Positions 53,890 through 62,684 of a stretch of DNA of 64,000 bases are shown here, one piece after another. How positions within the stretch are numbered: position 1 is the first letter of the stretch; each line of letters starts with the position of its first letter. This stretch comes from CAYVOV01 sp964453525 (GTDB lineage: Bacteria > Chloroflexota > Dehalococcoidia > Dehalococcoidales > UBA2162), in contig CAYVOV010000005.1 of the NCBI GenBank assembly GCA_964453525.1, forward strand, positions 1 to 64,000. The letters are read 5' to 3'. The notes under the pieces were generated by a model. It saw only the letters and a list, made by a program, of their open reading frames with translations. It ran no database searches and was not told the origin of the DNA. Both the position numbers and the translations under genes were made by a program.

Positions 53890-55734
53890 TTGATAAAAAA
53901 GCTTTTATGGTTATTGGTTAGCTGTCTGATGGCAGTATCTCTCATTATGGCCTCCTGTGGCCCGGCGGCAGAGGAAGAGGAGGAGGAAGAGGTAGCAATC
54001 GGTGAAGAGGAGGAAGAAGAGGAACAGGAAGTAGAGGTAACAGGACCGGAAAAGCCCCAGTACGGCGGCACGATTTACCTGGCGGAGATCAGGGATGTGA
54101 CGAACTGGGCCAACGGGCTTGAATTCTGCTGAGGGCTCCCTAACGTAAACCTGAGTTTTCAGGACATGTGGCAGGGAGACTGGGCAAAGGGACATGCCGG
54201 CGGCTACGGCACTGATGAGTCTGACTGGCGCGGCCAGTACGATATCTGGGATTACAATACAGGTTTGGTTGCCGAAAAAAGCGAATGGTTTGTCGATGCG
54301 GAGAAAGACGAAGGAACTATCGTCTACACGATTCGCCAGGGGATGCACTGGTCTATCAACCCGGTCAGCGAAGCCAGCCTTCAGGCAAACGGGCGAGAAC
54401 TGACGGCTGATGATGTTGTCTACTACCTGACGCGGGTGGTAACTGACGAGAGGTCTTATTTATGGAGGACTAACCCTCCCCTGAGGGAGGCCGTCATAAC
54501 TAAAACCGGACCCTGGGAGGTTAGCGTCAAGGTTCCGCTTAGTACTCTGATGACAGCTATATTCCGCCTTGGCGATGTAACCAAGATTGGTCCAGTGGAG
54601 ATGAAAGATTCCAAGTTGACGAAATGGGAGGATGTTAGCTGGGGCACCGGCCCATACATTACTACCGATTATGTTCCGGCAAGCTCGATATCTATGAAAA
54701 GAAACCCCAATTACTGGATGAAGAACCCGGTAGGTCCGGGCAAGGGTGACCAGCTACCCTACATAGAAAATGTTAAGTTTCTCATCATAACTGATGCATC
54801 TACCCGGCTGGCTGCTATGCGGACAGGAAAGGTTGACACCCTGTCCTATGAGCTGGATGACGCTATCATGGTGAGGAAGCAGTGTCCGGAATTGCTGGAA
54901 GCAACATCCGGCGAGCCGACGAAACCCCTCATTTCCCCCGAGTCTATTGACTTACCGGGTGACGTGCCGGAATTTAGCGATGTCCGGGTGCGCCGGGCAC
55001 TGTGGATGGCTACCGACTTGAAGACTATAAACGATAATCTGTACAAGGGTCTCGGGGTACTCGAATCCTGGCCATATCAGGGGGTAAAGGGATACGAAGA
55101 CCTCCGGGTCAGCATTGACGACCCGGACTGTCCAGACTCAATCAAAGAGCTTTACACCTATAATCCGGAAAAGGCAAAGCAGCTCCTGGCCGAAGCCGGC
55201 TATCCCGACGGCTTCAGGGCCAAAGCGCTCACGGTCAACACCGCGGCCGACTTCTGGGCGATAATCGCGGACCAGTGGTCAAAGGTGGGCGTTGAACTGG
55301 AGCTTGACGTCGTGGAGATAGGCGCTAAGAACAGCATTCTAAACAGCAAGGAGGACTGGTATCAGGGGATTACAGACGGCGGTTGTGCATCCGATAGCGC
55401 GTTTCACACGTCGCCTACCCTGACAGGAGTGCCTTCGGCGGCAGCCAATACGTGTCGTATTTTCGACCCCAAAATCGACGAGTGGCTGGCTAGCATCCGG
55501 ATGACTTGTCTCAACGAGGGTACGAAGGCAGGCATGAAGGAAGCCAGGGAAATGGTGAAATACGCCCAGGAACAGGCATACGCCATCCCGGTACCTTACG
55601 TGTATAAGTACCAATTCTGGTGGCCCTGGCTGAAGAACTACACCGGTGAAATAAGCGTAGGCTACTATAATATGCCCAACTGGGTACAGTTTGTCTGGAT
55701 AGACCAAGAATTAAAAAAGGAAATGGGGTACTAA
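53890..55734 (+). CDS. Extracellular solute-binding lipoprotein, family 5 (paralogue 3), with an in-frame UGA
   Basis: A 615-codon frame starting at TTG 53890, 10 nt after GGAGG. It has a MASC lipobox, a Glu-rich linker and a family-5 binding domain (GRELTADDVVYYL, FSDVRVRRALWMATD, KAKQLLAEAGYPDGFRAK). One TGA at 54130-54132 (codon 81, LEFC-stop-GLPN) interrupts an otherwise intact frame. The other two paralogues have Leu and Val at this gap-free aligned position. A CCTGA/TCAGG hairpin with a GTTT loop begins 17 nt after the TGA, so selenocysteine insertion is conceivable; a nonsense mutation is the simpler reading. Without readthrough, residues 92-614 would need a separate start (ATG 54166) and lack a signal peptide. 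Confidence 0.8.
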
Positions 55735-55907
55735 GAACGGAATCGTAATTCTCTGACATATCAGAGAAGAATAAGGCTAAAGGATACCAGTTTTGCTGGT
55801 GCTGGTATCTGAACAGGTAAAACGTAAAAAGACTATAGCGGCTAGAATAATCGGAGGGAGTCGGATTAAACATCTGGTTCCCTCCTTTTATGTGAATCCA
55901 TATATTT

Positions 55908-57167
55908 CTAACTTAACTTATTAGCCTGTCCTGCCTCCCTTCTAATCAGGGCTACCAGCAGAATTCTTGCCAGCACTGTACCGGAAACAATAAGGAAAGC
56001 TGTCCTGTAGCTTCCGCTAACATCGAAAATGAGACCGCCGAGGAACGGGCCGATGGCTGCTCCTATGGAAAAACCGATTTCAAGCACTCCCAGAATCTTG
56101 CCGATGTCACTCAGTCCGAAAGCCTCTCCAATCAATACTGTGGTTGCAGTGCCGAATCCGCCCAGGGTAAAGCCGTTCAACAGGCCGATAAGATATAGCA
56201 TCCAGAGCTCATCTGCCCAGACGAGCCAGAGAAGTGCTCCGAACTGGAGCAGAGAGCAGAGGACTGCGGCCAACCTGGCGCTTATTCTATCGGTAATTAT
56301 GCCGATTCCCAGCCTGCCGGCAGTCATGGCAATACCGGTCAGACTGACGATTGTTGCTGCCTCCACGGCCGAAAAGCTGAGGTCGGTAGCATGAGGTACG
56401 ATGTGCGTCAAAACAAAAAAGGCACAAAAAGCCATCAGTACCCAGATGAAGATAAAAAACCAGAAGTTCCCGGTCCGGAACACCTGGCGCAGGGTGAGTT
56501 CTCCTGATTCTGGAACGGTTTCCTCCACCAAGGCATTAGTTGCATCCGGCGAATCGCCGTCAGGCAGAGTTCCTATCTCATAAGGGTCTTTTTTCAGCAG
56601 CTGGGCAGCCGGCAGCATAAACAGCCAGGCAATACCTCCCAGTACCATCAACGCTTTATTCCAGTCAAGGCTTTCAATTAGAAAAGCGGAGAAAGGAGCC
56701 AGGAATACCATCCCCAGACCACCTCCCGTGCCGGCAACACCGAGTGCCAGTCCCCGTTTCCTGTTGAACCAGCGCATCACCGTTGACGATGTCACCACAT
56801 AAGTAGCCCCGACTCCAATCGCCAGCAGCAGGCTGTAGGTCAGGAATAGCTGCCAGGCGGTATTGGTCAGGCCGGTCAACACAAAGCTGATGCCGACAAA
56901 GAATCCCATTACAGAGAAGACTATCCTGGGACCGTAACGGTCGATGGCCCAGCCGCCGGCAAAGGCGAATACACAGCTAAAAGCCATGCGGCAGGAAAGG
57001 ATTGCCGAGGTTGCTGCCCGGTTCAGGCCAAAGGCGCTCTCGAATGACTTAAAAAAGACGCCGAAAGAGGAAGTGAATCCCATCATGATAAAGTTACTGA
57101 CAATAATCGCCAGCACAACAATCCAGCCATAAAAAATCCTGTCCTTGATTTTAGACACAGGTAACAA
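55908..57167 (-). CDS. Major facilitator superfamily transporter
   Basis: A 419-aa MFS permease with about 12 transmembrane helices, similar to the oxalate:formate antiporter/monocarboxylate group: KIKDRIFYGWIVVLAIIV at the N-terminus, GGWAIDRYGPRIVF as loop 2-3 motif A, and a central charged loop (about 195-215). The likely substrate is a small organic anion. It is convergent with the SBP3 gene and stands alone. Confidence 0.9.
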   Translation of the reverse strand: MLPVSKIKDRIFYGWIVVLAIIVSNFIMMGFTSSFGVFFKSFESAFGLNRAATSAILSCRMAFSCVFAFAGGWAIDRYGPRIVFSVMGFFVGISFVLTGLTNTAWQLFLTYSLLLAIGVGATYVVTSSTVMRWFNRKRGLALGVAGTGGGLGMVFLAPFSAFLIESLDWNKALMVLGGIAWLFMLPAAQLLKKDPYEIGTLPDGDSPDATNALVEETVPESGELTLRQVFRTGNFWFFIFIWVLMAFCAFFVLTHIVPHATDLSFSAVEAATIVSLTGIAMTAGRLGIGIITDRISARLAAVLCSLLQFGALLWLVWADELWMLYLIGLLNGFTLGGFGTATTVLIGEAFGLSDIGKILGVLEIGFSIGAAIGPFLGGLIFDVSGSYRTAFLIVSGTVLARILLVALIRREAGQANKLS

Positions 57168-57255
57168 TATCCAGCCCTTCCCGAATGAGTCAGCTTCTAA
57201 CTAACTTTGATTATGTTAACATTTTCCAAGCGAGAATCACAGATGGTCAGGATAA

Positions 57256-57395
57256 GGTTCCGTTTGCATTTGGTTGTTTTTCTTTACCTCACCCCTTGCC
57301 CCTCAAACAATAATATAATATCGACAATAAACGGGTACTGTTTGAGGGGGATAAAGGGGTGACAAATTTATGCAAACCAAAACATGAATAGTACC
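57256..57395. mobile_element. MITE-like repeat, short copy
   Basis: A 140-bp element with the same ends as the copy at 50689-50928 (left GGTTCCGTTTGCATTTGG, right ...CATGAATAGTACC). Shared inner blocks include CCTCACCCCTTGCCCCTC and AACGGGTACTGTTTGAGGG. No coding capacity. The 57168-57526 gap otherwise holds only the upstream region of the next gene. Confidence 0.65.
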
Positions 57396-57526
57396 CAGGA
57401 TAGTATTCACCCTGTTTTAAATGACCGAAGTGTTATAACGATAGAAGCCCATATTCTTTGACATTGTTAATCGCTAAAAGATAGAATGGCTGGAATGGGA
57501 AATAATTCTATTTTCATGGAGCGAGT

Positions 57527-58636
57527 ATGTCATCGTTTCTTTTTCAACCCTGTAAAATCGGCAGCCTGGAGCTGAAGAACCGTTTTGTGAGGTCGGCAAC
57601 GTGGGACGGTACTGCTGATGATTCCGGCGCTGTTACCGATACTTCGGTAGCCCTTTACCGTGAACTGGGAAAGGGAGGAGTCGGTCTGATAGTGACCGCC
57701 TATTCCTTCGTCACTGCCCTCGGTCAGGCGGCTCCCAGGCAGTACGGTATCCATAACGATGATATGGTACCGGGCTTGAAGCGGCTGGTCGAGGCAGTAC
57801 ACCAGGGAGGCGCCAGAATAGCCGTCCAGGTAGTCCATGCCGGTGTTAATTCACGTCTTCATAATGACAGGGGGATAGAGCTACCGGCAGTTTCGAAGCT
57901 AGAGAGAATCGAGACACCGCACCATGAAATGACTGAAGAAGATATAGAGGTTCTAATCGGAGAGTACGTGACGGCAGTGCTGCGTGCCAGGGAAGCCGGT
58001 TTTGACGCCGTCCAGTTTCACGGCGCTCACGGTTACGGTATGAACCAGTTCATCTCACCCCTTTTCAACGTTCGTACTGACCGCTGGGGAGGCAGTGCCG
58101 AAAACAGGCGGAGATTTCATCTTGAGGTGATACGGAGGACTCGGCAGACGGTGGGCGCCGGTTATCCTCTTCTGATTAAATTCGGCGTCCGTGATGATGA
58201 GGAAGGAGGTCTTTCTCTTGCCGAAGGTCTGGAAGCCGCCCGGAAGATGGAAGAGGAAGGCATCGATGCCATAGAGGTCAGTTCCGGAGTCGGTACCTCC
58301 GCTAAAATAAGTAAAAGAGGCGCTCCGGAGCAGGCATACTATCGCAACCGGGCGGCAGCGGTGAAAAAAGCGGTGAAGATACCGGTCATGGCAGTAGAGG
58401 GGATACGCAGCCTGGAAATGGCTGAGGATATCATCAATAGCGGAGATGCCGACCTGGTTTCGATGTGCCGTCCTTTCATCAGGCAACCTGACATTATCGC
58501 CCGCTGGCAGCGGGGAGAAACAGAACCGGCAACCTGTATTTCCTGTAACAAGTGCTTTGGAGTTCTTGCCAGAGGTGAACCGCTGGAGTGCGGCGAGGAC
58601 CGCCGTCTTCGCCGAAAAGCAGCCTCCGGCAGATAG
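57527..58636 (+). CDS. NADH:flavin oxidoreductase, Old Yellow Enzyme family
   Basis: A 369-aa FMN TIM barrel. Typical blocks: LFQPCKIGSLELKNRFVRSA (N-terminal), AVQVVHAGVNS (about 105), the substrate-binding GFDAVQFHGAHGYGMNQFISP (quoted in part: QFHGAHGYG, about 168) and DLVSMCRPFI near the end. It stops after CISCNKCFG, so it has the start of the Fe-S motif of 2,4-dienoyl-CoA-reductase-type enzymes but not the C-terminal FAD/NAD domain. It probably reduces an activated C=C bond. Confidence 0.9.
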   Translation: MSSFLFQPCKIGSLELKNRFVRSATWDGTADDSGAVTDTSVALYRELGKGGVGLIVTAYSFVTALGQAAPRQYGIHNDDMVPGLKRLVEAVHQGGARIAVQVVHAGVNSRLHNDRGIELPAVSKLERIETPHHEMTEEDIEVLIGEYVTAVLRAREAGFDAVQFHGAHGYGMNQFISPLFNVRTDRWGGSAENRRRFHLEVIRRTRQTVGAGYPLLIKFGVRDDEEGGLSLAEGLEAARKMEEEGIDAIEVSSGVGTSAKISKRGAPEQAYYRNRAAAVKKAVKIPVMAVEGIRSLEMAEDIINSGDADLVSMCRPFIRQPDIIARWQRGETEPATCISCNKCFGVLARGEPLECGEDRRLRRKAASGR

Positions 58637-58648
58637 TTTTTTCAGTCT

Positions 58649-59323
58649 TTATTGAAGACGATACTCCTGACCTGCGAAATCGTATATGGTCGGCTTGTTG
58701 CCGGGTTCGACGACTACGAAGTCGCTGTCCCAGTCCTCGGCAAGCATTTTTTCCAGAATGGAACGATTGCCGTCCAGTCTCTCGAATTTGAGTCCCAGTT
58801 TCTCAGCCGCCATTTTAGCGTAGTCAAGATACTTTTTCCTGTCTATCTTCCCCGTCTCAATGTAGGCCAGACGGGTATAGTTACCGAGAGTTCTTCTTAA
58901 CATTATCTTCGCTCTTCTCTCACCATACTCCAGCTTCCATTGCTTAAACACTTTATACGGGTCGCCACCATGGTCAATCCATCCCTTGGTAAGATAGTAG
59001 GTTCCGGGTTCGCCGTAAGCTTGCTCTTTGTACTTGCTATCGGAGCCCAGGAAAATGCCGATGCAGTCATGCATGCGGGGGACTACCAGGCGGTGTCTCG
59101 TTGAACTCAAGCCGAGTATGCTCATCGAGCAGAGACCATAGCCGAGGAGGACGGTATCCGCACCATTCGTCCTGTCAATCTCTTCCTGTAATTTTTCCGT
59201 TAATTTCCGGGGATTTGAATGCAGGCCGAATTCCATGAACGCCGTTTCTGTGCCTTCAGGAATCATTCCCTCAAGCTCTTCAGCTACGGTCATGCAGGCT
59301 ATTATTTTGTAACGTTGACTCAT
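58649..59323 (-). CDS. DUF1638 family protein
   Basis: A 224-aa protein of the DUF1638 family: YKIIACMTVAEEL start, TVLLGYGLCSMSILGL (about 55-70), LVVPRMHDCIGIFLGS (about 78-93), YYLTKGWIDHGG and a C-terminal FVVVEPGNKPTIYDF. Conserved Cys and His in GYGLC and RMHDC suggest metal or corrinoid handling; these genes often accompany corrinoid methyltransferases and reductive dehalogenase-like genes in anaerobes. The function is unproven. It is divergent from the RdhA-like gene. Confidence 0.85.
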   Translation of the reverse strand: MSQRYKIIACMTVAEELEGMIPEGTETAFMEFGLHSNPRKLTEKLQEEIDRTNGADTVLLGYGLCSMSILGLSSTRHRLVVPRMHDCIGIFLGSDSKYKEQAYGEPGTYYLTKGWIDHGGDPYKVFKQWKLEYGERRAKIMLRRTLGNYTRLAYIETGKIDRKKYLDYAKMAAEKLGLKFERLDGNRSILEKMLAEDWDSDFVVVEPGNKPTIYDFAGQEYRLQ

Positions 59324-59601
59324 TCTGATATCCTGACGTGAAAATCATGCAGTAATACGGCACTGAAAAGTAAGACGCCACGCTCTTAATTTGCCGTACA
59401 TTACCAGTTTACACCGTACTTTTTTGCCAAGTCCACCATTGACTTGATATTTTCCCTGAAGGTTGACAATATGACTGCTCTGAACCGGATAATCTTGTCT
59501 TGAGCCAGGCAAATCCAGACAAGAATGTCTGCCGTTTATATTATATCTTTTAGATGCTAGAATGAATGGCAAACTGGGAAAGGTGAGGAGGAACAGGCAG
59601 T
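59324..59601. other. Divergent intergenic region of DUF1638 and RdhA-like genes
   Basis: No gene. The frame on the minus strand has no family resemblance. AT-rich sequence at 59530-59565 (TATATTATATC, then TAGAAT at 59558) could hold the promoter for the RdhA-like gene; AGGTGAGGAGG lies before its start codon. Confidence 0.4.
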
Positions 59602-60756
59602 ATGCAAAATGAGAGGCGTTATTCCAAGCTTCTATCCGGTAAGTCTCAGCTTGGGCCTTATCCGATGGAAAAACTGAAGAGAACGGATAAACCGACAACC
59701 TTGATTACCGATGATATAGCAAGATTCAATGAAAGGGAAATGAGCCTAGCGCGCCTGCGGCGTGGCGAATTAGGTCCTCCCGGAAATACCAGACCTCCTG
59801 TATCTGGAAGCTCTCCGTTCATTGCCACGGCATTGATGTCGGCATTGAATCCGGCCGGTATGCCGCAAAGAGTGCCGCCAGCCGCACCATCTGAAGACCG
59901 ACAGCCACCGTCCGGTGAACCTGCCGGGGAAAAGGTGATACTGCCTGATGACCCATCGATTTTAAGCCGCCATATCAAGAGCATGGGCTATTTTGTGGGC
60001 GCTGATATTGTTGGAATCTGCGAGTTGCCGCAATGGGCGGTTTACAGTCACGACTCCGAGGGAAATCCCATTGAGTGCAACCATAAATACGCTATTTGCA
60101 TAGCAATTGACCAGGGGCGTGAGACTATGGATGCCTCGGATGGCAATGACTGGATATCCGCTGCCCAGAGCGGGCGGGGTTATGCAATGTGCGGTTATAT
60201 CGGCAGTATAATTGCCAGTTATATAAGGATGATGGGATATCCTGCCCGCCTTCATTCGATAAGGGGTTATCAGGTACTGGTATCACCGCTGCTGTTACTG
60301 TCCGGTATTGGTGAAATGAGTCGCGCCCATATCGTGCTGAATCCGTTTCTCGGTCTTCGTTTAAAAGCTTCCGTGGTGACCACTGACTTACCGTTGCAGC
60401 CGGACAAGCCGATGGACTTCGGCCTTCAGGACTTCTGTAATAAGTGCAAGAAGTGTGCCACCGAATGTCCGTCCAGGTCAATTTCGTCTGGAGAAAAGGT
60501 CTTAAAAAATGGCTATGAGAACTGGGAATTCAATTCTGAAACCTGTACCAGGTACCGCTTTTCCAATCCGAAGGGGGTCTCGTGCGGTAAATGTATTAAA
60601 GTGTGCCCCTGGAACAAGCCGGAAGGCTGGACTCATGACCTTGTCCGGTGGATTGTGGAGCGTACTCCGAGCATGAACAATTTCTTCATTAAAATGGATG
60701 ATGTCATGGATTACGGGAAACCTGACCTGGATAAGAAATGGTGGTTTGACCCTTAG
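59602..60756 (+). CDS. Soluble reductive-dehalogenase-like (RdhA family) corrinoid/Fe-S protein
   Basis: A 384-aa protein with the C-terminal architecture of RdhA: a corrinoid-binding-type domain (about 120-285; MGYFVGADIVGICELP, YARGY-like GRGYAMCGYIGS, MGYPARLHS) then two Fe-S motifs, CNKCKKCATECPS (about 279-291) and CGKCIKVCPWNKP (about 332-344), and the terminal DVMDYGKPDLDKKWWFD. It lacks the Tat (RR) signal of respiratory dehalogenases and no rdhB anchor is near, so it is likely cytoplasmic. Whether it dehalogenates is unknown. ATG 59602 follows GAGGAGG. Confidence 0.82.
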   Translation: MQNERRYSKLLSGKSQLGPYPMEKLKRTDKPTTLITDDIARFNEREMSLARLRRGELGPPGNTRPPVSGSSPFIATALMSALNPAGMPQRVPPAAPSEDRQPPSGEPAGEKVILPDDPSILSRHIKSMGYFVGADIVGICELPQWAVYSHDSEGNPIECNHKYAICIAIDQGRETMDASDGNDWISAAQSGRGYAMCGYIGSIIASYIRMMGYPARLHSIRGYQVLVSPLLLLSGIGEMSRAHIVLNPFLGLRLKASVVTTDLPLQPDKPMDFGLQDFCNKCKKCATECPSRSISSGEKVLKNGYENWEFNSETCTRYRFSNPKGVSCGKCIKVCPWNKPEGWTHDLVRWIVERTPSMNNFFIKMDDVMDYGKPDLDKKWWFDP

Positions 60757-60832
60757 AATCAGTATGAGTGCGGCAGACCATGAACCGAGAATGCACCATT
60801 TGAGAATCGCGCAATGTTACGGAGGTACAGAG

Positions 60833-61450
60833 ATGGTAAAAATCAACTTGAAAAAGGAATTAAAGCACCTTTACAGCCCGTCTTCGAAGGAGATTTCAAT
60901 CGTCGATATTCCGGAGATGAACTTTCTGATGATAGATGGTTCCGGCGACCCTAATACGGCCCGGGAATATCAGGAAGCAATAGAAGCTCTGTACGCCGTG
61001 TCCTATGAACTTAAATTCATGGTCAAGAAAGGAGCATCAGGTATAGACTACGGCGTTATGCCTCTTGAGGGCCTCTGGTGGACCGATGATATGTCTCAGT
61101 TCAGTGTCGATAACAAGGATATCTGGAAATGGACATCGATGATTCTGCAGCCCGAGTACGTGACCGAAGAGCTTTTTGAGAAAGCAGCCGGGCAGGTATT
61201 GAAGAAGAAGAATCCTCTGGCACTTCCAAAAATGAGATTCGATACCTTCGGTGAGGGACTGGCTGCCCAGGTAATGCACCTGGGGCCGTTTTCAGATGAA
61301 GGTCCTGCGGTGGAGCGGCTTCACAGCTTCATTCAGGAAAACGGCTATGAACTGACCGGCAGACACCACGAAATGTACCTGTCAGATTTCAGGAGAGCAG
61401 CGCCGGAAAAAATGAAGACGGTAATAAGGCAGCCGATAATGAAGAGTTAA
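60833..61450 (+). CDS. GyrI-like small-molecule-binding domain protein
   Basis: A 205-aa protein of the GyrI-like/SOUL-BRE superfamily: IVDIPEMNFLMIDGSGDPN near the N-terminus (about 20-38), EALYAVSYELKF, and the late VMHLGPFSDEGPAVERLH and YLSDFRRAAPEKMKTVIRQP blocks. ATG 60833, about 9 nt after CGGAGG, is preferred to the longer frame, which would overlap the RdhA-like gene. Members bind small amphipathic ligands. The last ~55 bp of the gene are repeated at 62594-62650. Confidence 0.85.
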   Translation: MVKINLKKELKHLYSPSSKEISIVDIPEMNFLMIDGSGDPNTAREYQEAIEALYAVSYELKFMVKKGASGIDYGVMPLEGLWWTDDMSQFSVDNKDIWKWTSMILQPEYVTEELFEKAAGQVLKKKNPLALPKMRFDTFGEGLAAQVMHLGPFSDEGPAVERLHSFIQENGYELTGRHHEMYLSDFRRAAPEKMKTVIRQPIMKS

Positions 61451-61569
61451 TCAGAAGGTTAGGAATTTTCTCAACCCATATCATCTTTTCAGAGGTATTA
61501 TGTTATAGCCTGGCTATGAAGTAAGAACTGATTTTTTCTTTTAGTCTTCGCTGTAATTCTGGGGTCTTT

Positions 61570-62472
61570 TCAATCCGGGCGGTATGCTTCATATTCGCCA
61601 TAATCAACGGGAATTCGATCGCCCTCTTTATACCTGAAGTAAACAATATACCTTTTAGCTTCTCTGGAGTAGTCCGTAACATCGAACGATGATGTCTGCC
61701 CCGGTTCGATAGGATTACGAGCAATTAATTTGCTCATAGTCGATACGAGTTCTCCATTTTCGGAAAAGAGTTCAATAACAGCTTCCACGTCGTCTAGGTT
61801 TTTCTCGCTTATATTTTTTACCTGCCCGTGCATGACAATCTGCTCTTCCCCATACTTTTGTCCAAATGTAGATAACAACTGAAGCAGGTATTCGACTTTA
61901 GGAAAAGTTATTTTCTCATAACAACCTTCTACCCTGACACTGTGTGTTTGTTTAAATATCTCCCCGTTTTTATATCTGGCTGCGAAGCTGCAGATAAGTT
62001 CTTCAACTTCGGTCAGGGTAATATTTCTACTTTGCCCGGGACTCAATTCCACCTCAACCGTGGTTTCCAGGAGCTCATCATTGACCTTCGGTTTGAATCT
62101 ATATATACCTTTAAGGTCCCCTGTGTTTTGCACATTGATTGTGACGGTATAGGAAGTTTCACTGACCTCCGGGGTATGTGTTATCTGTAAATTGGATGGT
62201 TTGAACTTTGCAGCAGGAGGTTTGGGTTCGGCAACAGGTTCTTCGATCACTTCTTTTTCGGTGTCAACTTTCTCGATGACTTCATCAATAGAGGATTCTT
62301 CGGTTATTTTTTCCGCATCATCTTCATCGGTAACTTCTTCAACGACATCTTCTTCTTCATTCGTTTCTTCATCGGCAACTTTTTCTTCGCCAGTTGTTAT
62401 TCCACTCTGAGTAGCACACCCGGTAAAAATAAGGACAGCGCTCAATACAATAATGAATATCATTCTTTTCAT
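61570..62472 (-). CDS. Lipoprotein with acidic linker and FxLYD/CARDB-like domains
   Basis: A 300-aa secreted lipoprotein: signal with lipobox FTGC (Cys 19), a very acidic, repeat-like linker (about 30-85, EE/ED runs), then a beta-sandwich with the CARDB-like pattern (YTVTINVQNTGDLKG, LSPGQSRNITL, about 105-160) and a C-terminal FxLYD-like domain (VMHGQVKNISEKNLDDVEAV, EPGQTSSFDV). The domains suggest an extracellular binding or adhesion role. It is convergent with the GyrI-like gene; the 120-bp gap between them holds no gene. Confidence 0.78.
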   Translation of the reverse strand: MKRMIFIIVLSAVLIFTGCATQSGITTGEEKVADEETNEEEDVVEEVTDEDDAEKITEESSIDEVIEKVDTEKEVIEEPVAEPKPPAAKFKPSNLQITHTPEVSETSYTVTINVQNTGDLKGIYRFKPKVNDELLETTVEVELSPGQSRNITLTEVEELICSFAARYKNGEIFKQTHSVRVEGCYEKITFPKVEYLLQLLSTFGQKYGEEQIVMHGQVKNISEKNLDDVEAVIELFSENGELVSTMSKLIARNPIEPGQTSSFDVTDYSREAKRYIVYFRYKEGDRIPVDYGEYEAYRPD

Positions 62473-62593
62473 AATACACTCCGTCCTTCAAACGAGTATT
62501 TAGTTGTCTTTAGAACAATTTCATATGCGAGATTTAGAGTGTATTCTAAAATTTTGGATTTGTCATTATGTAGAGACTGCCCGAGTGTTCAGG

Positions 62594-62650
62594 CTAGCAG
62601 CGCCGGAGAAGATGAAGACGGTAATAAGGCAGCCGATAGTGAAGAGTTAA
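62594..62650 (+). repeat. Displaced copy of the 3' end of the GyrI-like gene
   Basis: About 55 bp here match 61397-61451 with only about five differences, including the stop codon (AGCAGCGCCGGA...GAAGAGTTAA). The remnant sits 1.2 kb from its source, upstream of the lipoprotein gene. Confidence 0.75.
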
Positions 62651-62684
62651 GTGTAACATGAAGTTTGAAAAGCGGATACCGTGA

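Noticed and set aside
59345..59698. A 117-codon minus-strand frame between DUF1638 and the RdhA-like gene
   Set aside because: It overlaps the start of the well-supported RdhA-like gene on the other strand and lacks a start context.
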